Origin: Bacillota bacterium
GTDB taxonomy: Bacteria > Bacillota > Clostridia > Oscillospirales > Ruminococcaceae
Direction: 5' to 3'
DNA length: 31,499 nt
NCBI GenBank assembly: GCA_023431215.1
Contig: JAEYXR010000064.1
Location: 1 to 31,499, forward strand
The notes beneath the pieces are model-generated. The model saw only the letters and a program-made list of their open reading frames with translations. It ran no database searches and had not been told where the DNA came from. The position numbers were made by a program, and so were the translations under genes. Within the stretch, counting starts at the first letter, position 1; every line of letters starts with the position of its first letter. Shown here piece after piece: positions 7,616 to 15,573 of the stretch.

Positions 7616-8479
7616 TTAAAACAAAGACAGCTGCTGGCTATGCGTATCCATCTGGGAGAGATAGTTAAAAACCTCCTGAGTACCATACAAAATGTTGTTT
7701 TGTACGCAAAAGTCTTGAACCAGCTTGCCAAGCACACGGCCATTGGGGCTGTGAATACCGTATTGATAGCCAAAGGCACGCATATACTGCTGCTTCATGT
7801 TGGGAAAATGCTGGTCCAGCTTTTTATAAAAATATTCCCGGTTGCCGCTGCGCAACGTCATACCCATGCCAAAAGTAAGAATGCCATGTACACCGGCTTC
7901 CCCACAATAGTCCAAAAGTCCCCGAATATTCTCCTGGGTATCGTTGAGAAAAGGCAGAATAGGAGTCATCCACACTATAGTGGGAATGCCGGCTTTTTGC
8001 AGTTCTTTCAGAACCTCGAATCTGCGGTGGGTGGTGGCAACATTGGGCTCTATCATACGGCACAAGTCCTCATCATAGGTGGTAAGAGTTATCTGTACCA
8101 CGCACTTTGCCTGATGATGGATGCTTTGCAGCAGGTCCAAATCCCGCAGCACCAAATCTGACTTGGTAATGCAGGAAAAGCCAAACCCATAGCGGCAGAG
8201 TATTTCCAGGCAGCGACGGGTAAGCTGCTCTTTTACTTCCAGGGGCAGATAAGGGTCGCTCATAGACCCTGTGCCAATCATGCAGCGATGGCGCTTTTTT
8301 TTCAAAGCAGCCTCAAGCAGCTGTGGTGCGTTGGCCTTTACCTCCACATCCTCAAAGGTATGGGTCATACCATAGCACTCACTACGGGAATCACAGTAAA
8401 TACAACCGTGGGTACAGCCTCGGTAGAGGTTCATGCCGTTTTTGGGGGACAAAATAGATTTGGCCTCTGTATAGTGCAA
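7616..8479 (-). CDS. SPL-family (spore photoproduct lyase-like) radical SAM protein
   Basis: A 287-residue radical SAM protein. The cluster motif is CTHGCIYC (about residues 22-29), preceded by LYRG and followed by DSRSECYG, as in SplB-like proteins. Further family features are IGTGSMSDPYLPLE and ITLTTYDEDLCRMIEP. It is shorter than true spore photoproduct lyase, and I do not see the extra conserved Cys of that enzyme in the right context, so DNA photoproduct repair is not established. The start is TTG at 8479 with AGAGG about 9-10 bases upstream. It is the last gene of the zinc-ribbon/DUF3795/DUF3788 unit, close behind DUF3788 (18 bp) and before a strong terminator. Confidence 0.85.
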   Translation of the reverse strand: MHYTEAKSILSPKNGMNLYRGCTHGCIYCDSRSECYGMTHTFEDVEVKANAPQLLEAALKKKRHRCMIGTGSMSDPYLPLEVKEQLTRRCLEILCRYGFGFSCITKSDLVLRDLDLLQSIHHQAKCVVQITLTTYDEDLCRMIEPNVATTHRRFEVLKELQKAGIPTIVWMTPILPFLNDTQENIRGLLDYCGEAGVHGILTFGMGMTLRSGNREYFYKKLDQHFPNMKQQYMRAFGYQYGIHSPNGRVLGKLVQDFCVQNNILYGTQEVFNYLSQMDTHSQQLSLF

Positions 8480-8497
8480 AGAAACAAACCTCTTTTC

Positions 8498-8923
8498 TCA
8501 TTTCTTTTTTATTCGCAGGGCAATAAGCCGCTTGACATCCTCTAAAATTTCCTGTGTGGTAACCTCTATCATCAGCCAGCGGCTGCCGTTATAGGGCTTG
8601 GTGCCCCAATAAAGCTCTTTGAGGTAGTCGGTGCAGATGCTGAGCAGCAGCTCGGCCTCCATGGCCTCTTTGGCGCCAACAGAGACAAGACAGGTAAAAA
8701 AGCCCGGGGCAGGATAAAGGGTACACAGGGCCCGTCCGCTCTTTTTATACTTTAAATTCCACCCCGGGGCCCCGGAGCAGATACTGTGCTCTATGGCAGG
8801 CAAAACACCATAGGCAGTTTCCAGATGACTGTGCAGCTCCTCCCACAAAGGGCTGCCGATGTATGCAGATACTGCCGCCAAATCCGGTGTGGTGTTTTTA
8901 GAATACAGTTCGTTCCAGTTCAC
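8498..8923 (-). CDS. DUF3788 family protein
   Basis: A 141-residue soluble protein with the DUF3788 pattern: N-terminal SPLWEELHSHLETAYG, central PGWNLKYKKSGRALCTLYP, then FFTCLVSVG and a C-terminal WLMIEVTTQEILEDVKRLI. Members of this fold are thought to bind small hydrophobic ligands or act as stand-alone sensor domains; no reaction is known. The start overlaps the DUF3795 stop by 4 bp (ATGA), so the two are translationally coupled. Confidence 0.85.
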   Translation of the reverse strand: MNWNELYSKNTTPDLAAVSAYIGSPLWEELHSHLETAYGVLPAIEHSICSGAPGWNLKYKKSGRALCTLYPAPGFFTCLVSVGAKEAMEAELLLSICTDYLKELYWGTKPYNGSRWLMIEVTTQEILEDVKRLIALRIKKK

Positions 8924-9348
8924 AACGCATTCAGCCTCCTTTCAAGGGGATATTCTGCACCGCAGCAGCTACAGATACCATCATGCAATGAAATAATACC
9001 GCCACAATCAGAGCAGGTATACAGCTTTCGTTGTTGTGCCATAAAGGCTGCGGTTCCTTGCTCCTTTACCAGTAGGCTGTTTGCAATTAGGCTGGTGCCG
9101 TAGCGTGTTTGGTAGCTTTTGTCCAAGGCTTTTATCAGCCCGCAAGGAAATAGGCTGCAATGTAAGCAATAGCCAATGCCCTTTTTGTTAACGCAATCTT
9201 TAATCCGGCATGCTTGGCAATGCCCGGGTTTGGCAGAATCGCCCCACAAGCATCCGGAACATGGCTTTTTTGCCAGATGCTTGTAGCACACCGCACAGTT
9301 CATACCACAGGGAGCAAATAACATCTCGTTAAAAGCAAGCTGTGACAT
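8920..9348 (-). CDS. DUF3795 family cysteine-rich protein
   Basis: A 142-residue protein with the DUF3795 N-terminus APCGMNCAVCYKHLAKK, followed by CSGCLW, CQACRIKDCV and YCLHCSLFPC. This gives a dense set of Cys pairs likely to bind zinc or an Fe-S cluster. A second Cys motif at the C-terminus (CSDCGG and CSCCGAEYP) looks like a zinc ribbon. The function of the family is unknown. It lies 18 bp after the zinc-ribbon gene and overlaps DUF3788 by ATGA. The ribosome site is weak (GGCGGTG). Confidence 0.87.
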   Translation of the reverse strand: MSQLAFNEMLFAPCGMNCAVCYKHLAKKPCSGCLWGDSAKPGHCQACRIKDCVNKKGIGYCLHCSLFPCGLIKALDKSYQTRYGTSLIANSLLVKEQGTAAFMAQQRKLYTCSDCGGIISLHDGICSCCGAEYPLERRLNAL

Positions 9349-9366
9349 AACCGCACCGCCTTTGGG

Positions 9367-9642
9367 TCATTTTGTTTTCCAGCGTTTCAGGTTTGGAAAA
9401 AATTGCTGCATCATGGTTCTGGCCTGCTCCCCAGTCATACCGGGGTTGCTCTGTACCATGGGGCCAACACAAACTTCAATAAGCTCTTCCATGCTGCCCA
9501 CAAAGGTAAAGCCGCCATTCTCATAGCAGTATTTGCAGTAGTCGGTACTTTTTGCGCCGTTGGCCTCACTGCCGTACAGTTGGTCAGTTTCTCCCATAGG
9601 CATGCCGCAGCTTTGACAAAATTGTTGACTTGCAGGTTTCAT
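9367..9642 (-). CDS. Small zinc-ribbon protein
   Basis: A 91-residue protein with a putative zinc ribbon of the FCQSCGMPM...YCKYCYENGGF type: two CxxC pairs (residues 9-12 and about 35-38) around a loop. The C-terminal helix carries PGMTGEQARTMMQQFFPNLKRW. This domain often occurs alone or on transcription regulators; its function is unknown. The start at 9642 is chosen for the strong CAGGAGGG site. The frame is open to 9705 but that would overlap the operator and promoter. It heads the four-gene unit downstream of the WYL regulator. Confidence 0.85.
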   Translation of the reverse strand: MKPASQQFCQSCGMPMGETDQLYGSEANGAKSTDYCKYCYENGGFTFVGSMEELIEVCVGPMVQSNPGMTGEQARTMMQQFFPNLKRWKTK

Positions 9643-9670
9643 TTTGTTGCCCTCCTGTTGTTTTTTGTTT

Positions 9671-9704
9671 ATTGTACCAAACAAAAGCTGACAACAGGGT
9701 GTCA
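9671..9704 (-). promoter_or_regulatory. Extended -10 promoter and WYL-type operator before the zinc-ribbon gene
   Basis: The palindrome TGACA-N6-TGTCA (9689-9704) covers the stop codon of the WYL gene. About 23 bp further along the minus strand is TGG-TACAAT (-10 box at 9671-9676), an extended -10 without a recognisable -35 box. The palindrome takes the -35 position. The same half-sites, spacing and geometry recur upstream of the WYL gene. Confidence 0.6.
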
Positions 9705-10607
9705 TGTTTTATGGTGATCTGCAATTTTTTGTGCATATTCAGCCAATTGCTTTTGCAGCTCAGCCGGTTGCAGTACTTTAAGCGCAGTGCCAAAAGAAAA
9801 CAAATATCCAACCACCCAACCATCCAGGGGAAAGTCAACCTCTACCAGGTAGCTTCCATCGGCTTGTGGTGTAATACTCCTTCGGTCAAATTCATCATAT
9901 ACCCTAAAAGCAAGTTGGGAAGCAATACACAGTTTTAAGTGTGTTGTGGGACAGGGCAGATGCTCATTTTCAAGAGGCGGAAGTTCTTCCGCATAATTTT
10001 CAGTAAAGGTTTCTCCGGTGAAAGCAACTTCAACAATTCGCCCTGCTTTAAAAAGCCTAAAATCACCGGCCTGCAGGCAAAACCCCTGTAAATACCAGTG
10101 CTTGTCCTTATAAATCAGCTTTAGGGGATGGACGTTGCGCACGCTCATATTGCCGGATGCACCGCAGTAGGTAAGGCGTAGCACCTTTTTATTAAGAATA
10201 GCGTTTTTTAAAAGCTCAAACCGTTCGGTATCGGTTTGGCTCATGCCCCAACGAGAAAAGTCTACCTCTATCCAGTTGTGGGGTGGCTTCTGAAAAGCTG
10301 TCCCCAGCTTTGTTAGCAGGGGCTCTACAGCTTGATTGGCAGCTTTCAGGCTTTGAATGGCAAGAAGCAGCTGATTTTGCTCTTGGTCAGAAAGCAAAGC
10401 TTTATCGAAGGTGTAACCGGGCAAAAGTGAAATGCCTCCCCCTTTTCCTGCCAGCGCATAAATTGGTATTCCAGCCTGAGATAGGGTTTCCACATCCCGA
10501 TAAACAGTGCGCACCGATACCTCCAGCATATGGGCAAGCTGGGGGGCTGTCAAAGTGCCTTTTTCCAACAGCAAATATAGAAGCTGAAACAGGCGGTCAT
10601 TTTTCAG
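9702..10607 (-). CDS. YafY-type HTH/WYL-domain transcription regulator, CTG start
   Basis: A 301-residue regulator. The N-terminal winged helix (about 1-60) includes LTAPQLAHMLEVSVRTVYRDVETL, the usual DeoR-like HTH of this family. The central and C-terminal region has the WYL domain (HWYLQGFC, RLFKAGRI) and a WCX-type end. The start is inferred to be CTG at 10607: GGGAGG (10616-10621) sits 8 bases upstream and the next residues, KNDRLFQLL, match the usual MKxDRL start of the family. The GTG at 10616 overlaps the ribosome site, and the ATG at 10661 lies inside a palindrome upstream of the -10 box. WYL domains sense ligands such as nucleic acids or nucleotides; the ligand here is unknown. Confidence 0.85.
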   Translation of the reverse strand: MKNDRLFQLLYLLLEKGTLTAPQLAHMLEVSVRTVYRDVETLSQAGIPIYALAGKGGGISLLPGYTFDKALLSDQEQNQLLLAIQSLKAANQAVEPLLTKLGTAFQKPPHNWIEVDFSRWGMSQTDTERFELLKNAILNKKVLRLTYCGASGNMSVRNVHPLKLIYKDKHWYLQGFCLQAGDFRLFKAGRIVEVAFTGETFTENYAEELPPLENEHLPCPTTHLKLCIASQLAFRVYDEFDRRSITPQADGSYLVEVDFPLDGWVVGYLFSFGTALKVLQPAELQKQLAEYAQKIADHHKT

Positions 10608-10643
10608 AGGTTTCACCTCCCTGAGTATATTTTTTATATAATC

Positions 10644-10683
10644 AGTATAGCATAAAACCATGACAAAAGCTTGTCATGGTTTT
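10644..10683 (-). promoter_or_regulatory. WYL gene promoter with palindromic operator
   Basis: A perfect 12-bp inverted repeat (10654-10665 with 10672-10683, N6 centre) contains TGACA-N6-TGTCA. It lies about 22 bp from an extended -10 box TGC-TATACT (10644-10649, minus strand), in place of a -35 box. It could also act as a weak terminator for sleC, since its outer pairs are AAAA/TTTT. Its second copy at 9689-9704 favours an operator. Confidence 0.6.
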
Positions 10684-10800
10684 GTGTAGGAGAACACTGG
10701 CTGCGGATGATTCATCAGAGGATTATCTGAATGAACAAACATCGTTTTAGCATTGTTTATTTTCAGAAACGCTCAAATAACTTCACCCAAAATGTTTGGA

Positions 10801-12021
10801 TCAGGCTAATTTTTTTACAGAAGTAAAAATTTCTGATAGTTTGTACCATGTTCTAAAATCTACAATGCCATTTACCGGTAGCTTAAACACTTGTTGAAAA
10901 ACCTTTACAGAGTCTGCCGTTTTTTGTCCATAAATACCATCTACCACCAGCTTGGGAATGAGAGGATAATTTTTGGAAATGGCATTTAACTGTTCTTGTA
11001 TTGTTTTTACCGGTGCGCCGGTTGAACCAATTTCAAGCACATAACCGGGAAAAGACAGTGGAATTCCGCTGACCTTTTCTGCTTGTTTTAAAATAATGTC
11101 GCTGCCATAATAATCCTTTAAAATTTGCAAAGCGGTATAGCCGTCGTCTCCCAAATACTTAGAACCCCACTGGCTTAACCAGCCTTCCCGCTTAATCTTT
11201 TTGCCGTCTGAGTACTGGGTAAAAAGCGGCTGAATAATATCGGGCCTTGAAATATAGGTGGTAAAGATTTCATCAACGATGTTGGAAATTTCCTTAAAAA
11301 TGTCTCTGCCGTAGGTGAATGCCTGGTCATAAGAAGTAGAGTTTGTAACGGTAAAGTTGTACCCTTTGCTTCTGTACCATTCTGTATAGACGCGACTCAT
11401 GGTAAAGGACAAAATGGCAAGAATATTGGCTTTCAGTGTTTCTCGGGGCCAGGTGGGGTAAATTTCGCTGCTTGCCACATTTTTAATATAGTCCTTAAAG
11501 CCTACGGTATAATTTTTTGCACTGGTATCGTTTGGTACCCCGGCATGAACAACAATGATTTCAGGAACTACCGGCTTGGGCAATACAATAAAATCGCCTG
11601 GGAGAGGAAGCTTTTTTACCTCATCCTCCGGTATTTTTGGGGGGAAATCTCCCCACAGCACCGGATACGGAATTTGAATGTTGCTGTAAGCTGGTGTCAG
11701 CAAGGTTTCCTGAATGGAGGTACTTCCGGGGTAAATTTGAACATTAAAAATGTTGGCCTGCGTATAGCCCGGTAAGGTTACAGATACATTGTATTGATTA
11801 AAGGGTCTTGAGCTGGGTTCCATAGAATAGTCTATGGGGGGAGAGGGTAGTTCAATTTCAGGAATTTGTCCCAGGGAGTCTGTTCTGGCTTCTTCTATTA
11901 CAACACTGTTAGAAGGGTTACTGACCCGTACAAGTGCGTTTTCGGCAGGCCTGCCCAACCCGTTGATATAGACATTTACCTGTAAGCCACCAAAGCCTCC
12001 CGTTGCATTTCCGTTTGGCAT
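10801..12021 (-). CDS. sleC: Spore cortex-lytic enzyme SleC
   Basis: Pro-enzyme that degrades spore cortex peptidoglycan during germination after activation by a Csp protease. The 406-residue protein has three parts. Residues about 11-110 form a beta-rich prodomain (VNVYINGLGRPAENALVRV). Residues about 155-320 form the SpoIID-like lytic domain, with VVHAGVPNDTSAKN, then NVASSEIYPTWP in which Glu186 matches the SpoIID catalytic Glu, and SQWGSKYLGDDGY. Residues about 325-400 form a peptidoglycan-binding repeat (VDGIYGQKTADSVKVFQ). The start at 12021 has AAGGAGGAAAA. It is the last gene of the csp operon, as in Clostridium perfringens and Clostridioides difficile. No signal peptide is seen, as expected for a forespore-made protein. 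Confidence 0.94.
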   Translation of the reverse strand: MPNGNATGGFGGLQVNVYINGLGRPAENALVRVSNPSNSVVIEEARTDSLGQIPEIELPSPPIDYSMEPSSRPFNQYNVSVTLPGYTQANIFNVQIYPGSTSIQETLLTPAYSNIQIPYPVLWGDFPPKIPEDEVKKLPLPGDFIVLPKPVVPEIIVVHAGVPNDTSAKNYTVGFKDYIKNVASSEIYPTWPRETLKANILAILSFTMSRVYTEWYRSKGYNFTVTNSTSYDQAFTYGRDIFKEISNIVDEIFTTYISRPDIIQPLFTQYSDGKKIKREGWLSQWGSKYLGDDGYTALQILKDYYGSDIILKQAEKVSGIPLSFPGYVLEIGSTGAPVKTIQEQLNAISKNYPLIPKLVVDGIYGQKTADSVKVFQQVFKLPVNGIVDFRTWYKLSEIFTSVKKLA

Positions 12022-12073
12022 ACTATTTTCCTCCTTGCTAAAATGGCGGTTAAAGTAACCTTTCATAAAAAGA

Positions 12074-13858
12074 TTACTCAGTATAATAAATGCCGGATTC
12101 TTTAATTACGTTAAAAGTTCCAAATAAATCTAGCTGGCCATACCCTGTTTTTGTGTTGGGGTATCTTTCTGCACTTTCTCTTCTGCAGCCGCTGATTAAA
12201 AGTGTTCTGATAAGATCTCCGTCCATGGAAGGAATATTGCCACGAAGAAGTCCCCACTCCAGAAGCAAAGCGGCAGCACCTGCTGTTACGGCGGCCGCAA
12301 CGCTGGTTCCGGTCATGGTGCCGTACCCCGAGGGATAAATGCCGCTGACATTTACCCCCGGCGCAACAAAATCCGGTGCCATTCTGGGCAGTCTTGTGGG
12401 GCCCCAGGAGGAAGAAACATATAGGCTGTTGTCTTCAGTATTATACGCACCGCAAGTAATGGTTCGCAGGGCGGTTGCCGGATATACAATGGTATAATCG
12501 GGGTATGGTTTTAAAAACTCCACGGCAGGGCTTACCTGCCCTGTAATTGGCAGCCATGCAAAATAGTCTCCGCTTACAATGGAATCTCCATAAAGGATAA
12601 CATCCCAAATTCCCTGGGTAGCGTCTTTAATGCCAATAAAAATAATGGAGTTGGTGCTTTGATAATAGCTAACCGTGACGGTTGATTTTTCAAATACAAA
12701 TTTTTCATTATATTCTACACCATATTTAAAGGGAAGTCTGGAAATAACTTCTCCCGTTGGTGTTTTTATTCCTACAGAGATTTTATCATAGGCTGCACCA
12801 AAAATTGTTACAGTAAAGGATGGATTTGGATCAGAGACCTTGATGCTCATAATATCGGTAGAACCGGTTTTTGCAATAACGCCTTGAGTGTGATGCTTGG
12901 CGTTGCTTTCATTGCCTGCGGCGGTAACAAAAGCGTATCCTGCCCTTTGTGAGACATAAGAAATATAATCTTCAAAGAAGGTATCACCGTCATGTGCGGA
13001 AAAATTTGAGCCCATGCCGATACAGATAACAACCGGGACATTCAGTACTTCCGACCTATCTAAAATGTATTTGACACCCAGCAGGTAGTCGGTTTCTTCG
13101 TACAGATTGGGGTTATCTTGAGGAAGCAGAAATTTATCAATATAATACTGATTTGCACGGCGAAGCTTTACCGCTATAATATGGGCTTTGGGTGCTGCAC
13201 CAATGTACTCACCCTGTTCATTGCTTGCAGCTACGGAAGCCAGGAACGTGCCATGCCCATCCGTATCCTGACTGGGGACAATGCTATATGGGTCATCTGA
13301 TTTTAATGCCTCATTGATTTGGTCGCTGGAATAGACAGCACCGTAATAAAGATCTTCCGGTCTGGGGCCGTCTAATGTCTGGTCCCAAATGTTTAGTATT
13401 TTTGTGCTGCCGTCCTCAAATTTAAAAGCATCTTTTGTGTAATCAATTCCGGTATCAACAAAACCGATGATAACATCTTTTCCCGAAAGGTTTAAAAAGG
13501 GTTGGTTTAATATTTGTGTAATGCCGGAGTTTTCATTACTTTTGCTGTCAAGGGGGGATAATATTTGGGGGAAAAACTCTATAAATTCACTGCCTAGCTC
13601 AAAAAACACCCGTGGAATGTTTTCTTTGTTTGTGTATACCACAATATAATCATTGCCAAGCTTTGTTCCCAGCTTTAAATACGGTTTATCCTTAATATAA
13701 GCCTCAAAACGGTCTACATAAAAAACACCAAAATCCACAGTAGTGGGAAGCTTTATAAACTCGTCAAGCGGTAAGTCATATTCATGCTCTACTGTAGCCA
13801 AAATAAATTTCCCCCCCATTTGTATTGTACCAGATAGTTCATGGTGGTTTTTAAACAA
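12074..13858 (-). CDS. Csp-type subtilisin-like germination protease (second copy, CspC position)
   Basis: A 594-residue subtilase (S8) of the Csp family, in the position of cspC directly before sleC. An N-terminal prodomain of about 120 residues is followed by the triad: Asp135 (FVDTGID), His202 (DGHGT), Ser519 (GTSVAAA), with oxyanion Asn316 (AAGNES). A long insert between Asn and Ser (about 340-460) is the jelly-roll typical of Csp. All catalytic residues are present, unlike CspC of C. difficile, which is a pseudoprotease bile-salt sensor. The start is uncertain: TTG at 13858 (70-bp overlap with the upstream gene, weak GGA site) or ATG at 13819 (no clear site). Either way translation is coupled to the first csp gene. 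Confidence 0.88.
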   Translation of the reverse strand: MFKNHHELSGTIQMGGKFILATVEHEYDLPLDEFIKLPTTVDFGVFYVDRFEAYIKDKPYLKLGTKLGNDYIVVYTNKENIPRVFFELGSEFIEFFPQILSPLDSKSNENSGITQILNQPFLNLSGKDVIIGFVDTGIDYTKDAFKFEDGSTKILNIWDQTLDGPRPEDLYYGAVYSSDQINEALKSDDPYSIVPSQDTDGHGTFLASVAASNEQGEYIGAAPKAHIIAVKLRRANQYYIDKFLLPQDNPNLYEETDYLLGVKYILDRSEVLNVPVVICIGMGSNFSAHDGDTFFEDYISYVSQRAGYAFVTAAGNESNAKHHTQGVIAKTGSTDIMSIKVSDPNPSFTVTIFGAAYDKISVGIKTPTGEVISRLPFKYGVEYNEKFVFEKSTVTVSYYQSTNSIIFIGIKDATQGIWDVILYGDSIVSGDYFAWLPITGQVSPAVEFLKPYPDYTIVYPATALRTITCGAYNTEDNSLYVSSSWGPTRLPRMAPDFVAPGVNVSGIYPSGYGTMTGTSVAAAVTAGAAALLLEWGLLRGNIPSMDGDLIRTLLISGCRRESAERYPNTKTGYGQLDLFGTFNVIKESGIYYTE

Positions 13859-15555
13859 AGCGTTCCATACCCAAGAGATGGATTGGGATACTTTCCATCT
13901 TTGCTACGCGTAGCACCCAGCCTTAAAAACGCTTTTGCCCTTTCTCCGTAAAGATAGGGATCATTTTGTTGTACAATACCCCATTGCATCATAAGCGCCA
14001 CCGCGCCGGTAACAAAAGGAGCGGCCATACTTGTGCCGGTAAAGGCGTCGTATCCTCCGCCTGTTTTTGTGCTGACAATTTGCACAGCCGGCGCAGCAAT
14101 ATCCGGGCCGGGTAAGGCGGGGTTGCTGTTGCCCCTGCCGGAAAACTCCGCAACATTTCCTGCTCTGTCGTTGTATCCTGCTACACTGATTACCTTGAGA
14201 GCGGTAGAAGGAATGGTTTGGGTATTATCTCGAGAAGCTTGTGAAAAAAAAGTCTCATCAGTAACCTCTTCCAAGGTGGGGAGCCACATGTTAAAGTTTC
14301 CATCAACAATTTGATCAGCAATTAACCTGATTTTCCAAAGGCCGGCATTGATGGGTACCCCGGGCGCTCTGACATCGATAAAAATTTCCTGATTGGTGGA
14401 GTAGTGGGTTGGCTGCCCGTATATTACCGAAATCGTCATGTTTTCGGCTCGAACTGTTTTTGTCTGATTTTCTATGCCAATAACCCCTGAAGAAACACCG
14501 GTTGGCAGGATAATTTCAATTTTAAAGCTATCCGCAAAATTTTTCCAAATACCCAGGTAGAAGCTGTAAATACCCGGGGAAGTAAAAAATTCAATATCTT
14601 TGGTTTGTCCGGTTTCGATTTTACCGCTGTAATGATGCCCGGCGCTTCCCTCGTTGCCGGTAGGTACAACAATTACTGTTTTCCAATCTGCGGATATGTC
14701 AGAAATATATGATTCAAAAAGGGAAGTGCCGGTGTGCGAGCCGTTGTTTGTTCCCATGCTAATGTTGATAGCAATGGGCTTTTTTAACAATTTAGCTTTA
14801 TCAATAACATACTTAATTGCTCTCATCACTTCGGTGCTTCTTGCAAAAGATTCAAAGCCCCTGGTTCCAATTCTTACGGCAATGATATCAGAATCCGGAG
14901 CAGCTCCCATATTATCACTTTCGCTTGACCGGCCGTTTCCGGCAGCAACTCCTGCCACAGCAGTGCCATGTCCGTTGGGGTCTGTATTGGGGATAAGCTC
15001 AAAGGGTTCCGCGCTATTTAATGCCGAATTAATTTGCTCCTGATTATATTCGGTGCCACCAAAAAAGCCTGCAGGTGGGTTGCCGGGTGTTACCTGATCC
15101 CAAATATACAATATTCTGCTGCTTCCATCAGCATTTTGAAAATCCTTATGAGTATAATCTATCCCTGAATCAATAATAGCCACAATAACCCCTTTTCCCG
15201 TAAGATGGTAGGAGCTTTTATCCTGCACAGGCTTGATGCAGGTGGATACCAGATTAAAAGTGCTTTCATAACTAACTATCTTGGGAAGCTCAATGTTTTC
15301 TATTTCCTGGTAAGAATAAAGCTTTGGCAGTTTATATTTTTCTATGGTAATAATTGCATAGTTTTGATATAAAACTTCTGCCTTAGCCTCTAATTCAGCT
15401 GCTACCTTTTGAATGTCGCCGCTAAATTTTACAATAACTTCTACTAGTTCATCGGTTACATCAAGCAGGTTAGCGTTGCTTGTTCCATATGCTCGTGCGG
15501 CAACCGGAAAGGCCTTTTCACCTATGTAATGAGTGCTACCAGACATTTCATTCAA
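13789..15555 (-). CDS. Csp-type subtilisin-like germination protease (first copy, CspB position)
   Basis: A 588-residue S8 protease expected to cleave pro-SleC at germination. The prodomain (about 1-115) ends before HLTGKGVIVAIIDSG. The triad is Asp129, His196 (NGHGT) and Ser509 (GTSMAAP), with oxyanion Asn301 (PTGNEG). The Csp jelly-roll insert spans about 320-440. Start: TTG at 15555 with AAAGGAGGG 7-8 bases upstream; the ATG at 15546 is too far from that site. Its 3' end overlaps the next csp gene by up to 70 bp. In C. difficile this slot is taken by a fused CspBA; here it is a single, apparently active domain. The cspB label is positional, so no symbol is assigned. Confidence 0.9.
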   Translation of the reverse strand: MNEMSGSTHYIGEKAFPVAARAYGTSNANLLDVTDELVEVIVKFSGDIQKVAAELEAKAEVLYQNYAIITIEKYKLPKLYSYQEIENIELPKIVSYESTFNLVSTCIKPVQDKSSYHLTGKGVIVAIIDSGIDYTHKDFQNADGSSRILYIWDQVTPGNPPAGFFGGTEYNQEQINSALNSAEPFELIPNTDPNGHGTAVAGVAAGNGRSSESDNMGAAPDSDIIAVRIGTRGFESFARSTEVMRAIKYVIDKAKLLKKPIAINISMGTNNGSHTGTSLFESYISDISADWKTVIVVPTGNEGSAGHHYSGKIETGQTKDIEFFTSPGIYSFYLGIWKNFADSFKIEIILPTGVSSGVIGIENQTKTVRAENMTISVIYGQPTHYSTNQEIFIDVRAPGVPINAGLWKIRLIADQIVDGNFNMWLPTLEEVTDETFFSQASRDNTQTIPSTALKVISVAGYNDRAGNVAEFSGRGNSNPALPGPDIAAPAVQIVSTKTGGGYDAFTGTSMAAPFVTGAVALMMQWGIVQQNDPYLYGERAKAFLRLGATRSKDGKYPNPSLGYGTLCLKTTMNYLVQYKWGGNLFWLQ

Positions 15556-15573
15556 AAAAGACCCTCCTTTTTA

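Noticed and set aside
7376..8161. 261-residue plus-strand open frame
   Set aside because: It is mostly antisense to the SPL-like radical SAM gene and crosses that operon's terminator. The composition is that of a shadow frame and no ribosome site supports it.
10654..10683. Simple terminator of sleC
   Set aside because: It may contribute to termination, but the same TGACA-N6-TGTCA core recurs at 9689-9704 at the same distance from a -10 box, so an operator explains it better.
13789..13858. Frameshift or fusion between the two csp genes
   Set aside because: Both products show complete Csp domains with normal ends; the overlap is simply coupled translation.
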